DNA of 64,000 nucleotides from positions 62,001-126,000 of the forward strand of contig NZ_JACEOL010000018.1 in NCBI RefSeq assembly GCF_013868055.1, given 5' to 3'. The notes under the pieces were generated by a model. The model was not told the origin of the DNA and made no database searches. It saw only the letters and a list, made by a program, of their open reading frames with translations. This DNA is from Thermoactinomyces mirandus (lineage in GTDB: Bacteria > Bacillota > Bacilli > Thermoactinomycetales > Thermoactinomycetaceae). Positions within the stretch are counted from its first letter, which is position 1; each line of letters starts with the position of its first letter. Position numbers and translations under genes: made by a program. This document shows positions 35,433 to 45,261 of the stretch, one piece after another.

Positions 35433-38400
35433 TTATTGAAAAGGAAGCAAATGACTTTCTGTTTTTCCCAATTCATCTGCATCAGGGTTAGACATTTCCA
35501 GACTGTTACCATTCCAGTGATAGCGCATCACCATCACAAACGTCGCGTTGTTAGGGCGAACAATTTCACAGATTGATAAACTCTTCACTGTATCATAATC
35601 ACCCCATAAAGCCTGAGAGTTCATCACATAATTGAAACCTAACGTTTCTACTATATCAAACAAGTCGGCGATGTTGTTTTCATCTACTCCGGCAAACGCC
35701 TCATCCAAAGCGATAATCTTCGGGGCGTCCCTACTTGCGCTCGAGTATCGGGAATATGCCGCAGCAAACAGGGGAATGTACATCGCCATTGCTTTTTCGC
35801 CGCCGCTGTATTTTTCAAAAACGCGATTAGTCAACTCTTTACGCTTTTCATTTTCCTTTTTGGCATAAAGGACAAATTGGTACCAATCGCGATAATCCAA
35901 CATCTTTTTAATTAATTGGTGAAAACTTTCCCCTCCGCCCTGCTCTCTTAATTGTTCTCTTGCCTGATTAATTTTCACTTGAAAATGGTTTCGGATTTTT
36001 GTAAGATCCTCATCTTTCAGGATGCGGGAATCACCACTAAGTAAATGAACGAGTTCTCTGGTATCCAATTCTGCCTCGATCCCCGCCGTTTTGGGTTTCC
36101 ATTGCAGAGAAAACTTCAAACTGCTGGATGGGTTCCTCTCATCCATGATCCGGTTCATCTCTTCAATCCAATTTTCAGCGCGCGTAATTCTGGCCCGGAT
36201 AATTCGCCCAATGCTGTTTAAAATAACTTCCTTGTAAAGCTCCTTATCTTTATTTTCAAGCAGCTGTTCTTGCTGTTCAGCTTTTTCACTGATTTTTTCC
36301 CGTCCTGTCGTCAAATCGATTCTCATTCCTTCATAGCTCATTGAAAAAACATCACGTTTTGCGCTTTTCTGCAATTCTTTCCACTGCAACTTTGCTTTTT
36401 CATATAACGTTTCATCTCGAAGTTGCTGCCAGATCTCTTCCGCCGATTTGGAGTATTCCAGTGTAGGGCTTAAACGAATATCGTACTCAAACAGATTGGA
36501 TTGCTCTTCAAAACGCAGATTATCGAGCAATCTCTCCAAATTTCCCCTGTTCCGTCCTTCAGAAAATTCCTTGATGACCTGCTTAGCTTCTGAGATAAGC
36601 ACTTCTTCGTCCTTCTCAGGACTCAATTGTTCTTTTGAACTTAAGCGGTTCTGTAAATTCTTTTCTTCTTTGAACACTTCCAACCATGAATAATAATAGA
36701 AACGATTCCAGGCCAGCTCCTGTTTCAACTTGTCCAATTCGTCCTCAGCCTTGGCCAGAGATAAATCAATCTTTTTACTTTGATCTTCAATGTTTTTCAG
36801 TTCCCGAGGAATTTCTTGATCCAGCCGGCGTGTATACAAACGGACTTTTTTCTGAATTTCTTCAAACCCCAACTTTTGCAAACGTTCTTGTATCTTCTGG
36901 ATACGCAATTCCGCTTTACGGATCAGATGCTCCAGTTCATTCAGTTCGCCTTGCAAATCAAGCAAATGTTCCTCAGTCGCACTCAGCCGCTCCTGATAAA
37001 AATCTCTCTCCTGTACACAGGACAGAAATCTGTAATGGGACGATTTCAATTCCTCGAGGCATTCCAGATAATCTTCCATCCTGGCGTGTGCTTCTTGAAA
37101 AAGGTGAGGCCGAGGGTCCAAATCCCACCCTTCTTCATTTATTTTTTGCGTAATCCATTTTTTTTGGTGTTCCAGGTTGTAGAATGCTTCTTTTTGTTTC
37201 TGACTGTAATCGTCCAGTTCTATTTCTTTCGCCTTGACAGACTGCGATATTTGAACCCATGTATGGTGGGCCTCACTCAGATCCTGTTCCCCCGGAAAGG
37301 ATTGATATTCGGTATCAATCCGACGGATTCTGTTCCGTAATTGCTCTTTTTCATCTGATAAAGCCTGTTCTTTTTCCTTTTCAGCATATAATTGGGTTGT
37401 TATCTTTTGAATCATCAGCTCCCTGTAACGCTGCCTCGACTCCTGGCCGATGTATATGGCATCCCCTTGCACAATCGCATGCCCTTTTACCAATCCATTT
37501 TGAAAATGTCCTTTGATCGTTACTGCTGTCCCTCCCGGCTCTATTTCTTCAATGCCGATACTTTGCAGAACCTGTTCAATGTCTTTTTCGGTTATGAACT
37601 GGTTTTTTGGCGGAGTTGGCTTTAAATATGCCGTCAGATTGGGGTTGGTATGGCCGGTTGGTACAAGAATCTGATCATGCTCGACAAACGAAGTATTATA
37701 ACCAGACGGGAGAATCAGGGAATCCAAAATCCCCATCTGATTCAAGGCTGCCTCCAGTATATTTCTTTCCCTTTCCGTCACTTGTGGATGGAAATCGACT
37801 CCCTTGTAGAAAGGCAGGAACGGGATCTGCTTTGCTTTTAACATTTCTCTTGCACTGTCTGTCACCGTATGCCGGGTGGGTTCAGGATCTTCTTTTTGTT
37901 TCCAATCGCGTAATTCATCCTCCAATTTCAGGACTGTTTCACGTTGCTGACGAAGTTCATGGTCCAGACGATATAGCTCCTGTTGAACCTCCCCCCGAAC
38001 CGTGTTCGTTTTTTTCCGAATGATCTCTTCCCATTCGTCTATTCTGGCTTCTGGATAATCCCATACTTTTTGTGAAATGGTTTGCAACTGCTCTTCATTC
38101 AGACAAATCTCCCGATTAGTATGATTCCAATAATAAACTGCATCAATATAGGATTTCTTTTCATCTTCCAGTACGCTTCTCCACTGTTGCTCCTGTACTA
38201 TGAGATCATCCCACTCTTTTTTTCGCTTGCCAAGTTCAATCTGAATTTCTTCATAATTCTTTTCAACCCTCTTTAACTCTTCAAAGACTTGACAGATGGA
38301 TTTTAATTTTTTCTGATACGCTTTTGCCTTCTTTCTCCAGTCAGTAAAGGAAAATTCCTGCTCCATTTGTCGCAAATAAAAGGATGCTTCCCCATCGTGG

Positions 38401-39620
38401 TGAAAAAAAGATGATTCTTCCGCAAGATTTTGCATTTCATTCAACTGCATTTCTATCTCTTTTTTTATTTGCAACTGTTTGATTTCCAATTGTTCAGCCT
38501 GCTTGGCAAATTGATACTCCTGTCGTTTCTTCTCACGGTAAGTATTCTCTTTTTGTTGCCAAGCCGATCGATTATTTTGCAATTCTATTTTGCAAGCACT
38601 CAGGTCCCGCTCGGCTTTATAAACATCATGATCTCTCAGTTCTTCAAGTTCTTCGCGAAGGACTTCACTTTCCTGCTGTAATTGTATGGATTCTTGCCCC
38701 AGATGGTGTTTTTGTTCCTGATCTTGATGAATCTGTTGTTGAAGAGTTTCATATTTCTTCTGGTTTCGTTTAAAGCTTTGCTGTGCCTTCACTGTTTGTT
38801 CGGCTTTCTCTCGCATAACAACCTGATTATAGCGCTTGTAATGTTTTATCAGGCGATCCAAAGAGCTTCTTTCTTTTACCAGTTGGTCCAACTGGCTCTG
38901 TATTTGATCAATTGCTTCAATCGATTCAGTAAGAGGTCTTAATTCTTCGTCCGTTAATGCAGGCAGTGCCCCGGTCAATATTTCATAGATAACAGTTGGT
39001 TTGAAATCCTTTGATAACTTAGGGCTACGAATCTGAATCAACAGCTTAATCAATTCTTCATATGCTTCAAGAGAAGGGAAACCAAATACATACCGATTCA
39101 CCAATTCCATATATTCCTTCTGTGATTTAACAACAATACCGCCATTCTGCAATGCTTCTTCCAACTGCTTTCTGTTTAATGGAACTTTTTGTAATTTACC
39201 ATCAGGGCCCCATTCTTCTTTATATAATTTCAAGTGGTGGCCAATCCGTTGGTTATTTTTGATGATAAATCCCCAAAAATCTACAGGACCATGTTTCTTG
39301 GCCCGCAAACCGATTCCGGTTGTCATATATTGTTCTAACCCGTCCCGAACATATTCCAGATACAAGTAACCAGTCCGTTCCTCTTGATTGTTGCACAGGA
39401 GATAGTCCTCGATCCTTCGAGATTTTGATCCAAACGGATCCAGGCGTTCCGGACTTTTTCTTCCATCCAGCAACAGTGGAAAAAAACTTTGCATTGTCAC
39501 GGACTTTCCCGAACCGTTAGCTCCCCTGAGCAATAGCTTTCCGTCAGAAAACCGGAACTCTTCTTCATCATAAAACCAGTAATTAAACAAGCCTGCCCGA
39601 TTTAATTTCCAGTTACTCAT
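35433..39620 (-). CDS. jetC: Wadjet JetC-like SMC ATPase (TIGR02680 family)
   Basis: 1395 residues, SMC/MukB-like. Walker A GANGSGKS is near residue 34. Two long coiled coils flank a hinge-like globular region around residues 560-720. The C-terminal head has signature YSGGEKAMAMYIPLF and Walker B IIALDEAFAGVDENN. All ATPase motifs are intact. It is the DNA loop-extruding motor of the system and overlaps jetB by 8 nt. An AGGAGAG site precedes the ATG. Confidence 0.93.
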   Translation of the reverse strand: MSNWKLNRAGLFNYWFYDEEEFRFSDGKLLLRGANGSGKSVTMQSFFPLLLDGRKSPERLDPFGSKSRRIEDYLLCNNQEERTGYLYLEYVRDGLEQYMTTGIGLRAKKHGPVDFWGFIIKNNQRIGHHLKLYKEEWGPDGKLQKVPLNRKQLEEALQNGGIVVKSQKEYMELVNRYVFGFPSLEAYEELIKLLIQIRSPKLSKDFKPTVIYEILTGALPALTDEELRPLTESIEAIDQIQSQLDQLVKERSSLDRLIKHYKRYNQVVMREKAEQTVKAQQSFKRNQKKYETLQQQIHQDQEQKHHLGQESIQLQQESEVLREELEELRDHDVYKAERDLSACKIELQNNRSAWQQKENTYREKKRQEYQFAKQAEQLEIKQLQIKKEIEMQLNEMQNLAEESSFFHHDGEASFYLRQMEQEFSFTDWRKKAKAYQKKLKSICQVFEELKRVEKNYEEIQIELGKRKKEWDDLIVQEQQWRSVLEDEKKSYIDAVYYWNHTNREICLNEEQLQTISQKVWDYPEARIDEWEEIIRKKTNTVRGEVQQELYRLDHELRQQRETVLKLEDELRDWKQKEDPEPTRHTVTDSAREMLKAKQIPFLPFYKGVDFHPQVTERERNILEAALNQMGILDSLILPSGYNTSFVEHDQILVPTGHTNPNLTAYLKPTPPKNQFITEKDIEQVLQSIGIEEIEPGGTAVTIKGHFQNGLVKGHAIVQGDAIYIGQESRQRYRELMIQKITTQLYAEKEKEQALSDEKEQLRNRIRRIDTEYQSFPGEQDLSEAHHTWVQISQSVKAKEIELDDYSQKQKEAFYNLEHQKKWITQKINEEGWDLDPRPHLFQEAHARMEDYLECLEELKSSHYRFLSCVQERDFYQERLSATEEHLLDLQGELNELEHLIRKAELRIQKIQERLQKLGFEEIQKKVRLYTRRLDQEIPRELKNIEDQSKKIDLSLAKAEDELDKLKQELAWNRFYYYSWLEVFKEEKNLQNRLSSKEQLSPEKDEEVLISEAKQVIKEFSEGRNRGNLERLLDNLRFEEQSNLFEYDIRLSPTLEYSKSAEEIWQQLRDETLYEKAKLQWKELQKSAKRDVFSMSYEGMRIDLTTGREKISEKAEQQEQLLENKDKELYKEVILNSIGRIIRARITRAENWIEEMNRIMDERNPSSSLKFSLQWKPKTAGIEAELDTRELVHLLSGDSRILKDEDLTKIRNHFQVKINQAREQLREQGGGESFHQLIKKMLDYRDWYQFVLYAKKENEKRKELTNRVFEKYSGGEKAMAMYIPLFAAAYSRYSSASRDAPKIIALDEAFAGVDENNIADLFDIVETLGFNYVMNSQALWGDYDTVKSLSICEIVRPNNATFVMVMRYHWNGNSLEMSNPDADELGKTESHLLPFQ

Positions 39621-40812
39621 TTCGATCTCTCCTGAAATTACGCTGATGTTTTTCCCTGTAATCAGCCGGATAATCTCCTGTTATTCGTCCAATAGCGGGC
39701 AACAAGTAGATGATCGCCCGTTTGTCATCCACCCTGGCCATTTTCCAAATGCTTAAAAAGTGAAGCAACTCTTTCGCCGTTTTGCTCAAAGATTGTTTTT
39801 TATATTCCTTGCTCCATCCATAATCAAAACGTTCTTTACAACTTTGCAACCACTGTTCAAACTGTACGAAGGTAAGAATAATCCAGCCTCTGTCATTACG
39901 GTCTGTTTCTTCCGTCCTCAGCCGATGTCGAACCTCATCGGCAAATTGCAGACAAAGTGCGGTGATCATCTTTTCATCGGGAAACTGGTGGAACCTTGAT
40001 CTTTGATCAATAATTGATGCCAAAGCTGATTTCTTGTATACCTCCAGAGAAAGTCCAGCCATCTTCTGAAAGTCTTCTGCAATACGATAGCGATAATTTT
40101 TTATATACAACCATTCTTCTCTGCTCATCTCGGATTCGTAAACAGCAGGAGACAGAAGAAGCCGCCGGTATACCAGATGACGTCTTCTGATCGAGTCATC
40201 ATCTGTCAAGTCCGCTTTCAAGAGCTCGTCTTTAGTTGAAAACCGATACAAGTCCTTTGGATATGTTCTCATAAAATAACGCGACAAAACAGTTGGCTCA
40301 TAAAGAGCCTCCGCTTCTTTCTCATCATGGGTAAATAACAGGTTATTACTATCAATGATGCGAATCATCTTCATCTCTTGCATCCATTTCAAAACACGAA
40401 TTAAAGATTTACGATGGACGTAGTTTTCCCAATTCAGCCTTACATTCTCAGGAGCTGACAGTTTGAGTTCTTCACATAGTTGAGAGAGCAGGAACTGGTC
40501 ATCTGCCGATTTGTTTTCCAAAAATGCAAGTACAGAACAAAGCAACACATAATCAAGCGGTTCATGAAACGCCTGGATTCCCATCCATTCTTCCGCTTGT
40601 GCAGGTATTTTTTCAAGTTTTATAAAATACCGGTGTACAATCAAACGGAAACCACACTTTTCACGCATAAAGTCTTTGATAACAGACTCCCTGTCCCGAA
40701 TGATTGCGTATAATTCAGGATCATTTTCTTTTACGACCCAGAAGCGGGATAAAAGCACTTGTATCGCATGCTCAGCAATCTCATCCATCCATTTTTTATT
40801 CGTTGTCATCAT
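39613..40812 (-). CDS. jetB: Wadjet JetB-like KITE subunit (DUF2398, TIGR02678)
   Basis: 399 residues matching DUF2398: VLLSRFWVVKENDPELYAII, CGFRLIVHRYFIKLEKIP and a winged-helix-like C-terminal part. By analogy with MukE/MksE it bridges the kleisin and the SMC heads. AAGGATGAT precedes the start; a second ATG follows directly. It lies 8 bp after jetA and overlaps jetC. Confidence 0.88.
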   Translation of the reverse strand: MMTTNKKWMDEIAEHAIQVLLSRFWVVKENDPELYAIIRDRESVIKDFMREKCGFRLIVHRYFIKLEKIPAQAEEWMGIQAFHEPLDYVLLCSVLAFLENKSADDQFLLSQLCEELKLSAPENVRLNWENYVHRKSLIRVLKWMQEMKMIRIIDSNNLLFTHDEKEAEALYEPTVLSRYFMRTYPKDLYRFSTKDELLKADLTDDDSIRRRHLVYRRLLLSPAVYESEMSREEWLYIKNYRYRIAEDFQKMAGLSLEVYKKSALASIIDQRSRFHQFPDEKMITALCLQFADEVRHRLRTEETDRNDRGWIILTFVQFEQWLQSCKERFDYGWSKEYKKQSLSKTAKELLHFLSIWKMARVDDKRAIIYLLPAIGRITGDYPADYREKHQRNFRRDRNE

Positions 40813-40820
40813 ATCATCCT

Positions 40821-42305
40821 TTACTTAAATGAAATGATCCAATCAGGCAAAGTCAGCACTCCGTCTGTACATTTTATTTGAACCCGTTCAGAGCTTGCCA
40901 GGATGATTGTGTACTTTTCCCCGTTCTCTGTCTGGCCCCGCTTTTCAGGATGAGCCATGGCTTTTCCAATCCAGTTTAACAGTTTTTTTCGCACAACCGG
41001 TTGTATATCTGATAGTTCCCTTAACTTGATTTCCCGATTGAAGACAAGGTTTTCCAACAGGCGTTTTTCTTCTTCTTTTTTCCTGATAGATTCCTCAATC
41101 GCCTTCTGTTTTTTCTCTGTTTGATCCAAAACTGCTGTTGTCTTCACCCGTTCTCTGAAATCCCTTGTTTTTGGCTTTATTTCATAAAAATCCGGGGAAA
41201 GATCCCAAACCTCGTGCTCAATTGACTCCGTTTCTTTTGGTTCATGAACAGAAAAATGTCGGACTTCAGGCACTCCGAAAACACAAGCCGATAACCGGTG
41301 GGCTTCCTCGAGGGTATTCACATCGGCAAACCACTTCGCTAATTGAAGATAATCATGTCTTCTGCTTTTATGTGGATGTTGAATCTCTCCTAACCGTTGT
41401 ACAAAGCGAACCATTCGTCCAATGGTTTCGTTGGTTCGTTTTTGCAGCAGCTCAATATAACTTTCTCCTTTTTCACTCCCTAAAAACCACCACCGGAAGG
41501 CATTCCACTGGTTCGTTATTTCAGTGAGAATTTGTTTTTTTGTAGGGGGAGACTCATCAAACCTTGGAATATATTTTTCATACTCCGCCAATTTCTCTGC
41601 CACAATTTCAAGAAATAGCGGATCAATGTCCTCAATAACTCGTTCCAATTGCATGGCTGTTTTCTGTAACCGGGTCATAAAATTACGCAAATACTCGGTA
41701 ACGGCTTCTTTAAATTGCAAATAATCAATGATCTTCATTTTTTCTTCGATTTGCTGGCTCTTTAAACGGTTAAAATAGTCACTGGCATCATCTCTTAGAT
41801 TTTTAAAGTCTTCGTGAATATCGTTCCAAAGCATCCTTATCTCTTCTGCTTTTCTGCTTTTTATCTCATAGACTCCCCCTGCCCTGTTGGTCAATTCTAC
41901 AATTCGTTTGTACAAACGTTCAAAAAGAGTAGGATCCAGGGAACCACTCATACCATCATCTATTTGTAAAACAGTCCGTAACATCCGTTCAATCTCTACC
42001 GTTTTTGGTTTCAATTGATAAATAAATTTCTTCTTCTTGAATTCCTCAATCGATTGAAAACGACCAGTTTCCTGGATCCGTTCGAGGTTACCCCATTCCA
42101 CCAACTGATCTAAATCACGGTATAACTCTTCCTCACTATAATGAAAATAGTTCTTTAATTCTTTTAAATACATATAAATTTCTTCTGGATAGATAAAGGG
42201 ATGAAGACGATCATGTTGTTGGTAAAAATATGTTATAATCGCTCGATATACATGGGCTTTGGTCTCGGTTAAATACTTAAATTCTGATATAACCCCTTCT
42301 GCCAT
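40821..42305 (-). CDS. jetA: Wadjet JetA-like kleisin subunit (DUF2397, TIGR02677)
   Basis: 494 residues matching DUF2397 (KYLTETKAHVYRAIITYFY near the N-terminus, PEEIYMYLKEL, a coiled region around residues 150-250). By analogy with MukF/MksF it is the kleisin that closes the SMC ring. AGGAAGG precedes the ATG. It is the first gene of the operon; a TATGAT -10-like box lies at 42348-42353 on the minus strand, with only a weak -35. Confidence 0.88.
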   Translation of the reverse strand: MAEGVISEFKYLTETKAHVYRAIITYFYQQHDRLHPFIYPEEIYMYLKELKNYFHYSEEELYRDLDQLVEWGNLERIQETGRFQSIEEFKKKKFIYQLKPKTVEIERMLRTVLQIDDGMSGSLDPTLFERLYKRIVELTNRAGGVYEIKSRKAEEIRMLWNDIHEDFKNLRDDASDYFNRLKSQQIEEKMKIIDYLQFKEAVTEYLRNFMTRLQKTAMQLERVIEDIDPLFLEIVAEKLAEYEKYIPRFDESPPTKKQILTEITNQWNAFRWWFLGSEKGESYIELLQKRTNETIGRMVRFVQRLGEIQHPHKSRRHDYLQLAKWFADVNTLEEAHRLSACVFGVPEVRHFSVHEPKETESIEHEVWDLSPDFYEIKPKTRDFRERVKTTAVLDQTEKKQKAIEESIRKKEEEKRLLENLVFNREIKLRELSDIQPVVRKKLLNWIGKAMAHPEKRGQTENGEKYTIILASSERVQIKCTDGVLTLPDWIISFK

Positions 42306-42727
42306 AAATAAACCTTCCTTAAATTTAAAAAATCATGAATTTATTTTATCATAGCAAAAAGAAATTTTTAATGGAACTACAAGGGAAACAAATTTCTGAT
42401 ATACAAACAAAAACAGGATGGATTAAGGTTCTGTAGAAGTATTAAGTGAATATAGAAAAAAATAGCAATCGCTCCCATTTTTCAAATTAAATGATTGCCG
42501 TTATTAGCGTTTCTGAAAGTGCATCAGGAAACGCTCGCACAGAGAAGGTGCAATACGATTATAGACCAGGCGTGAATGTTTTTCAGAAAGAGTCTGTTAA
42601 TGTCTAATACTACTTTGTACTTGGGCAATAACAATATTTTGAAAATAACATGCATTGGTTGTCTTTTCTGGAAAGTGGTAATGAAAAATAGAGCTAAGCC
42701 CAAAGATAAAAGGAAAGGAGATAACTT
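42306..42727. other. intergenic region upstream of jetA
   Basis: About 420 bp. The left part is AT-rich and carries the likely jetA promoter. A hairpin (AGCGTTTC with GAAACGCT, 42506-42535) lies in the middle. It is similar in core sequence to the stem at 16756-16818. No gene is supported before the zinc-finger protein. Confidence 0.5.
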
Positions 42728-42910
42728 ATGCCTTGGTGGACAGAAGGTAAAGATGGTCCGGAAAAGTATCGATGTGACGAATGTAATAGGTGGGATGCCG
42801 GCAAACCGGTATACAGGTATGAGGATAAAGTTTTTTGTTCAAACTCTTGCCTGGGAAAGTACAGACCCAGAGAAATAGACGGTGATGATGAAGATTATTC
42901 ATTTTGGTAA
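42728..42910 (+). CDS. small zinc-finger protein
   Basis: 60 residues with a treble-clef-like cysteine set: CDEC near residue 16 and CSNSC near residue 37, with acidic C-terminus (DGDDEDYSFW). The AAAGGAGATAAC ribosome binding site is strong and fixes this frame over a longer overlapping one. Such small zinc proteins often bind nucleic acid or proteins, but no function can be assigned. Confidence 0.65.
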   Translation: MPWWTEGKDGPEKYRCDECNRWDAGKPVYRYEDKVFCSNSCLGKYRPREIDGDDEDYSFW

Positions 42911-42988
42911 AACCTTATATAGTCAAGCTTCCCTTTTTATGCTAACATTTCGATACGACGAACTTGCCGGAAAAGAGGACGCCAATCA

Positions 42989-43452
42989 ATGAAGCGCATG
43001 GATAATGCCAATAATAAAATCAGCACAAAGATGATCGATAAGCAGGCAAAAACTATAATGAAGCATCCGTATGTAGTTAAATTCCTTTTGGATAACCAGG
43101 AAGAAATCACTCCATCGCAGCTCAGACCTTTTCTGTCTAAATTAAATCAGTATATCCGCGAACTGGATCACTGCAAAGAGTGTCCCGGCCTGGAAAAATG
43201 CCCTAACCTGATGCGTGGTTATTATCCATCCCTCAAGGTATATGCAGGAAATCTTATCACTATGAATCAATGTACAAAGTTGCAAAACTACCATATGGAA
43301 CAAAACAGAAAAAAACTGATTCAATGTCATGTAATACCCAAAGAAGTAAAGGTTGCCACCTTTAATACAATAGAGATAACAAGTGATTAAAAGCCATTGA
43401 TCTTGCCGTAGAATTTTGCAATCAGTACACTGCAGGAAACAAAGTAATATGA
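42989..43452 (+). pseudogene. decayed dnaI-like primosomal gene (N-terminal domain only)
   Basis: The first 133 codons match the DnaI N-terminal domain: HPYVVKFLLDNQ, a zinc-site run with CKEC, KC, and later QC (LDHCKECPGLEKCPNLMRG), and YYPSLKVYAGNL. The frame stops at 43390. Shifted by one base, the sequence goes on as LKAIDLAVEFCNQYTAGNK to 43452, the expected start of the AAA+ domain, and then ends. So a frameshift plus loss of the helicase-loader ATPase is likely. The first part might still be expressed as a stand-alone domain that could interfere with DnaC. Confidence 0.7.
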
Positions 43453-43647
43453 ATAATGTTGTTTAAACAACTTTTTATCATGAAACGAATGATAGCGAAA
43501 AAAGATCCAAATTCCAACTTTAGAATCGAGGCAATGATCCGAAAATGATCTTCCTTTGGAGAAAACACCTCACCATTTAAATCATGTATGAAATATAAAA
43601 AACACCTAATAAAAGTAAAAAAACGATAATGCAAAGCATCAAGCTCG

Positions 43648-43671
43648 AAAGACCCCACATGGGGTCTTTTT
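43648..43671. terminator. bidirectional hairpin
   Basis: AAAGACCCCA and TGGGGTCTTT form a 10-bp stem with a two-base loop, followed by TTTT on the plus strand. It sits directly at the stop of the minus-strand kinase gene and faces the dnaI remnant. Confidence 0.75.
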
Positions 43672-44503
43672 AGCATCTCTTCAGTCGTGCAAGAAGATCA
43701 TCTGCATGACGGTGCAACGGTCCGGCAAGATCCATAAAATCACCCAAATCAATCCGGTGAAGCAACCGAGTAATTACATAAAGTTGAGCTAAGACTCCCT
43801 CGTGGGTGTCAAGAATGTCAGCAAAAGTCTGATAAACCTGTTCGGCCACTTCAGGAATTAACAAACTGAAACAATACAGTGTCGCGGCATCATATCCAAG
43901 CGGTGCTTTTCCCCATCCTTCCCAGTCTAGAATTGAAAGTTGCGGAGCCATTAGATTGGCCCAATGGAGATCACCGTGAGCAGTAGTCCATTTCGTTATA
44001 TTCGAGTCAATTTTATCTCCATAGAAGACTAAAAATCGACGAGTCACTTTTTCTTGTTTCGTATGAATACGCTCCGTTGGATAAAAAGAGAGTCTGTCCA
44101 GAGATGCACGCAATTCCGACAACCAACGAGGAGAAAGATCTAATTTTGTGCGTAATTCTGGTGTAAATGCACAAACACGACCTTCAACAAAGGACATTAG
44201 CTCTGCTCGTAACTGAATTCCTCCATCTTCCCATTCATAGATTTGGATCACACGGGGTTTTGTAATTCCCTTGATTTTATTTGCAGCAAGATTCCCTTCC
44301 CAAAAGTCCCCTTGTGCCCAGCACATCATTTCTGAAACAACTCGAAGCCAGTAGCATATCCCTTTCTGATTCTTCACTTTGGAACCAATAGACCGATCAT
44401 TCCATCCGAATACCATCTTCCCTGTTATTTGAACATCGAAATAGGAAGCGGCTTTCATTAGCGATTCTTTCATAAACGATTGGTGATTTTGTCCATCTTT
44501 CAC
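43670..44503 (-). CDS. APH-fold phosphotransferase
   Basis: 277 residues of the aminoglycoside phosphotransferase/choline kinase fold. The Brenner motif TAHGDLHWANLM gives the catalytic Asp, and LSILDWEGWGKAPLGYDAA the metal Asp. The N-lobe is poorly conserved. The GTG start overlaps the ATPase stop (GTGA). As the last gene of the radical SAM operon it may phosphorylate a product, peptide or small molecule rather than an antibiotic; this is inference from context. Confidence 0.82.
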   Translation of the reverse strand: MKDGQNHQSFMKESLMKAASYFDVQITGKMVFGWNDRSIGSKVKNQKGICYWLRVVSEMMCWAQGDFWEGNLAANKIKGITKPRVIQIYEWEDGGIQLRAELMSFVEGRVCAFTPELRTKLDLSPRWLSELRASLDRLSFYPTERIHTKQEKVTRRFLVFYGDKIDSNITKWTTAHGDLHWANLMAPQLSILDWEGWGKAPLGYDAATLYCFSLLIPEVAEQVYQTFADILDTHEGVLAQLYVITRLLHRIDLGDFMDLAGPLHRHADDLLARLKRC

Positions 44504-45240
44504 TGCGGATCCTCCTCTAAAAGGGGTTGCAAATAAAAAGACGGATCACTGAGATAGCGTCGCCAATGGTCAACAAGAGATAATTCCTTCCATTCCACCT
44601 GATGGATGCCATGAGACCCTAATTCAAGAATTTCAGCACCAGGTATCGCCGTCAACACAGGAGAATGTGTCGCACAGATCACTTGCCCTCCAATATTAAC
44701 AAGCCGATGTATGATTGCAATCAGGCGTAAACATGAAGAAAAAGACAATGCGGCTTCCGGCTCATCCATCAAATAAAGACCCGGTTTGGAAAACATCGTA
44801 TTCAGCACGGTGAGAAATCCCTCACCATGACTCATTTTTGTTATGTCTTCTTCCCAGTAGCCCGGCATGCCGGATACGAAAGACATGAACCCAAAAGCTG
44901 TTTCTGCCCGCAAAAAGTAACCCTTTCTTTTCCGACGGGAAGCAGAAAGTTTTGCACCCGTCGGGGTATAATAAAGCCGCATTATTTCACCAAGCGGAGT
45001 TTGGGGTCGATCATTGACAAATTTTCGCCCTGCACGGCCCCCATATGCATCCAATCCATAAGCTTCAGCCAACGCTTCAACAATGGTGGACTTTCCCGAA
45101 CCATTCTCTCCTACTAAAAAAGTAATTGGTGAATGAAACTCAAGTCCAGCCTTAATGACCTGATTAACGGCCGGCACATGAAACATCCATTGATTTTCAT
45201 TTAATATTAATTTGTCACATGTAACCCTCTCAATAATCAA
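44500..45240 (-). CDS. AAA family ATPase (ABC/RecF-like)
   Basis: 246 residues of the stand-alone ABC-like ATPase group. Walker A GENGSGKST, a signature-like MSHGEGF, Walker B LYLMDEPEAALS and a switch His in CATHSPVL are all present. It lacks membrane or coiled-coil parts. It lies 21 bp after the radical SAM gene and overlaps the kinase by 4 nt. The TTG start is tentative. Role in the operon unknown; similar ATPases occur beside peptide-modifying enzymes and defence genes. Confidence 0.82.
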   Translation of the reverse strand: MIIERVTCDKLILNENQWMFHVPAVNQVIKAGLEFHSPITFLVGENGSGKSTIVEALAEAYGLDAYGGRAGRKFVNDRPQTPLGEIMRLYYTPTGAKLSASRRKRKGYFLRAETAFGFMSFVSGMPGYWEEDITKMSHGEGFLTVLNTMFSKPGLYLMDEPEAALSFSSCLRLIAIIHRLVNIGGQVICATHSPVLTAIPGAEILELGSHGIHQVEWKELSLVDHWRRYLSDPSFYLQPLLEEDPQ

Positions 45241-45261
45241 AATCCTCCACCTGCTTATTTC

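Noticed and set aside
42576..42878. 100-codon frame upstream of and overlapping the zinc-finger gene
   Set aside because: The strong ribosome binding site belongs to the zinc-finger frame starting at 42728, whose cysteine pattern is convincing.
43422..43676. Minus-strand 84-codon frame between the dnaI remnant and the kinase
   Set aside because: It runs antisense through the dnaI remnant and the terminator hairpin; no ribosome binding site.
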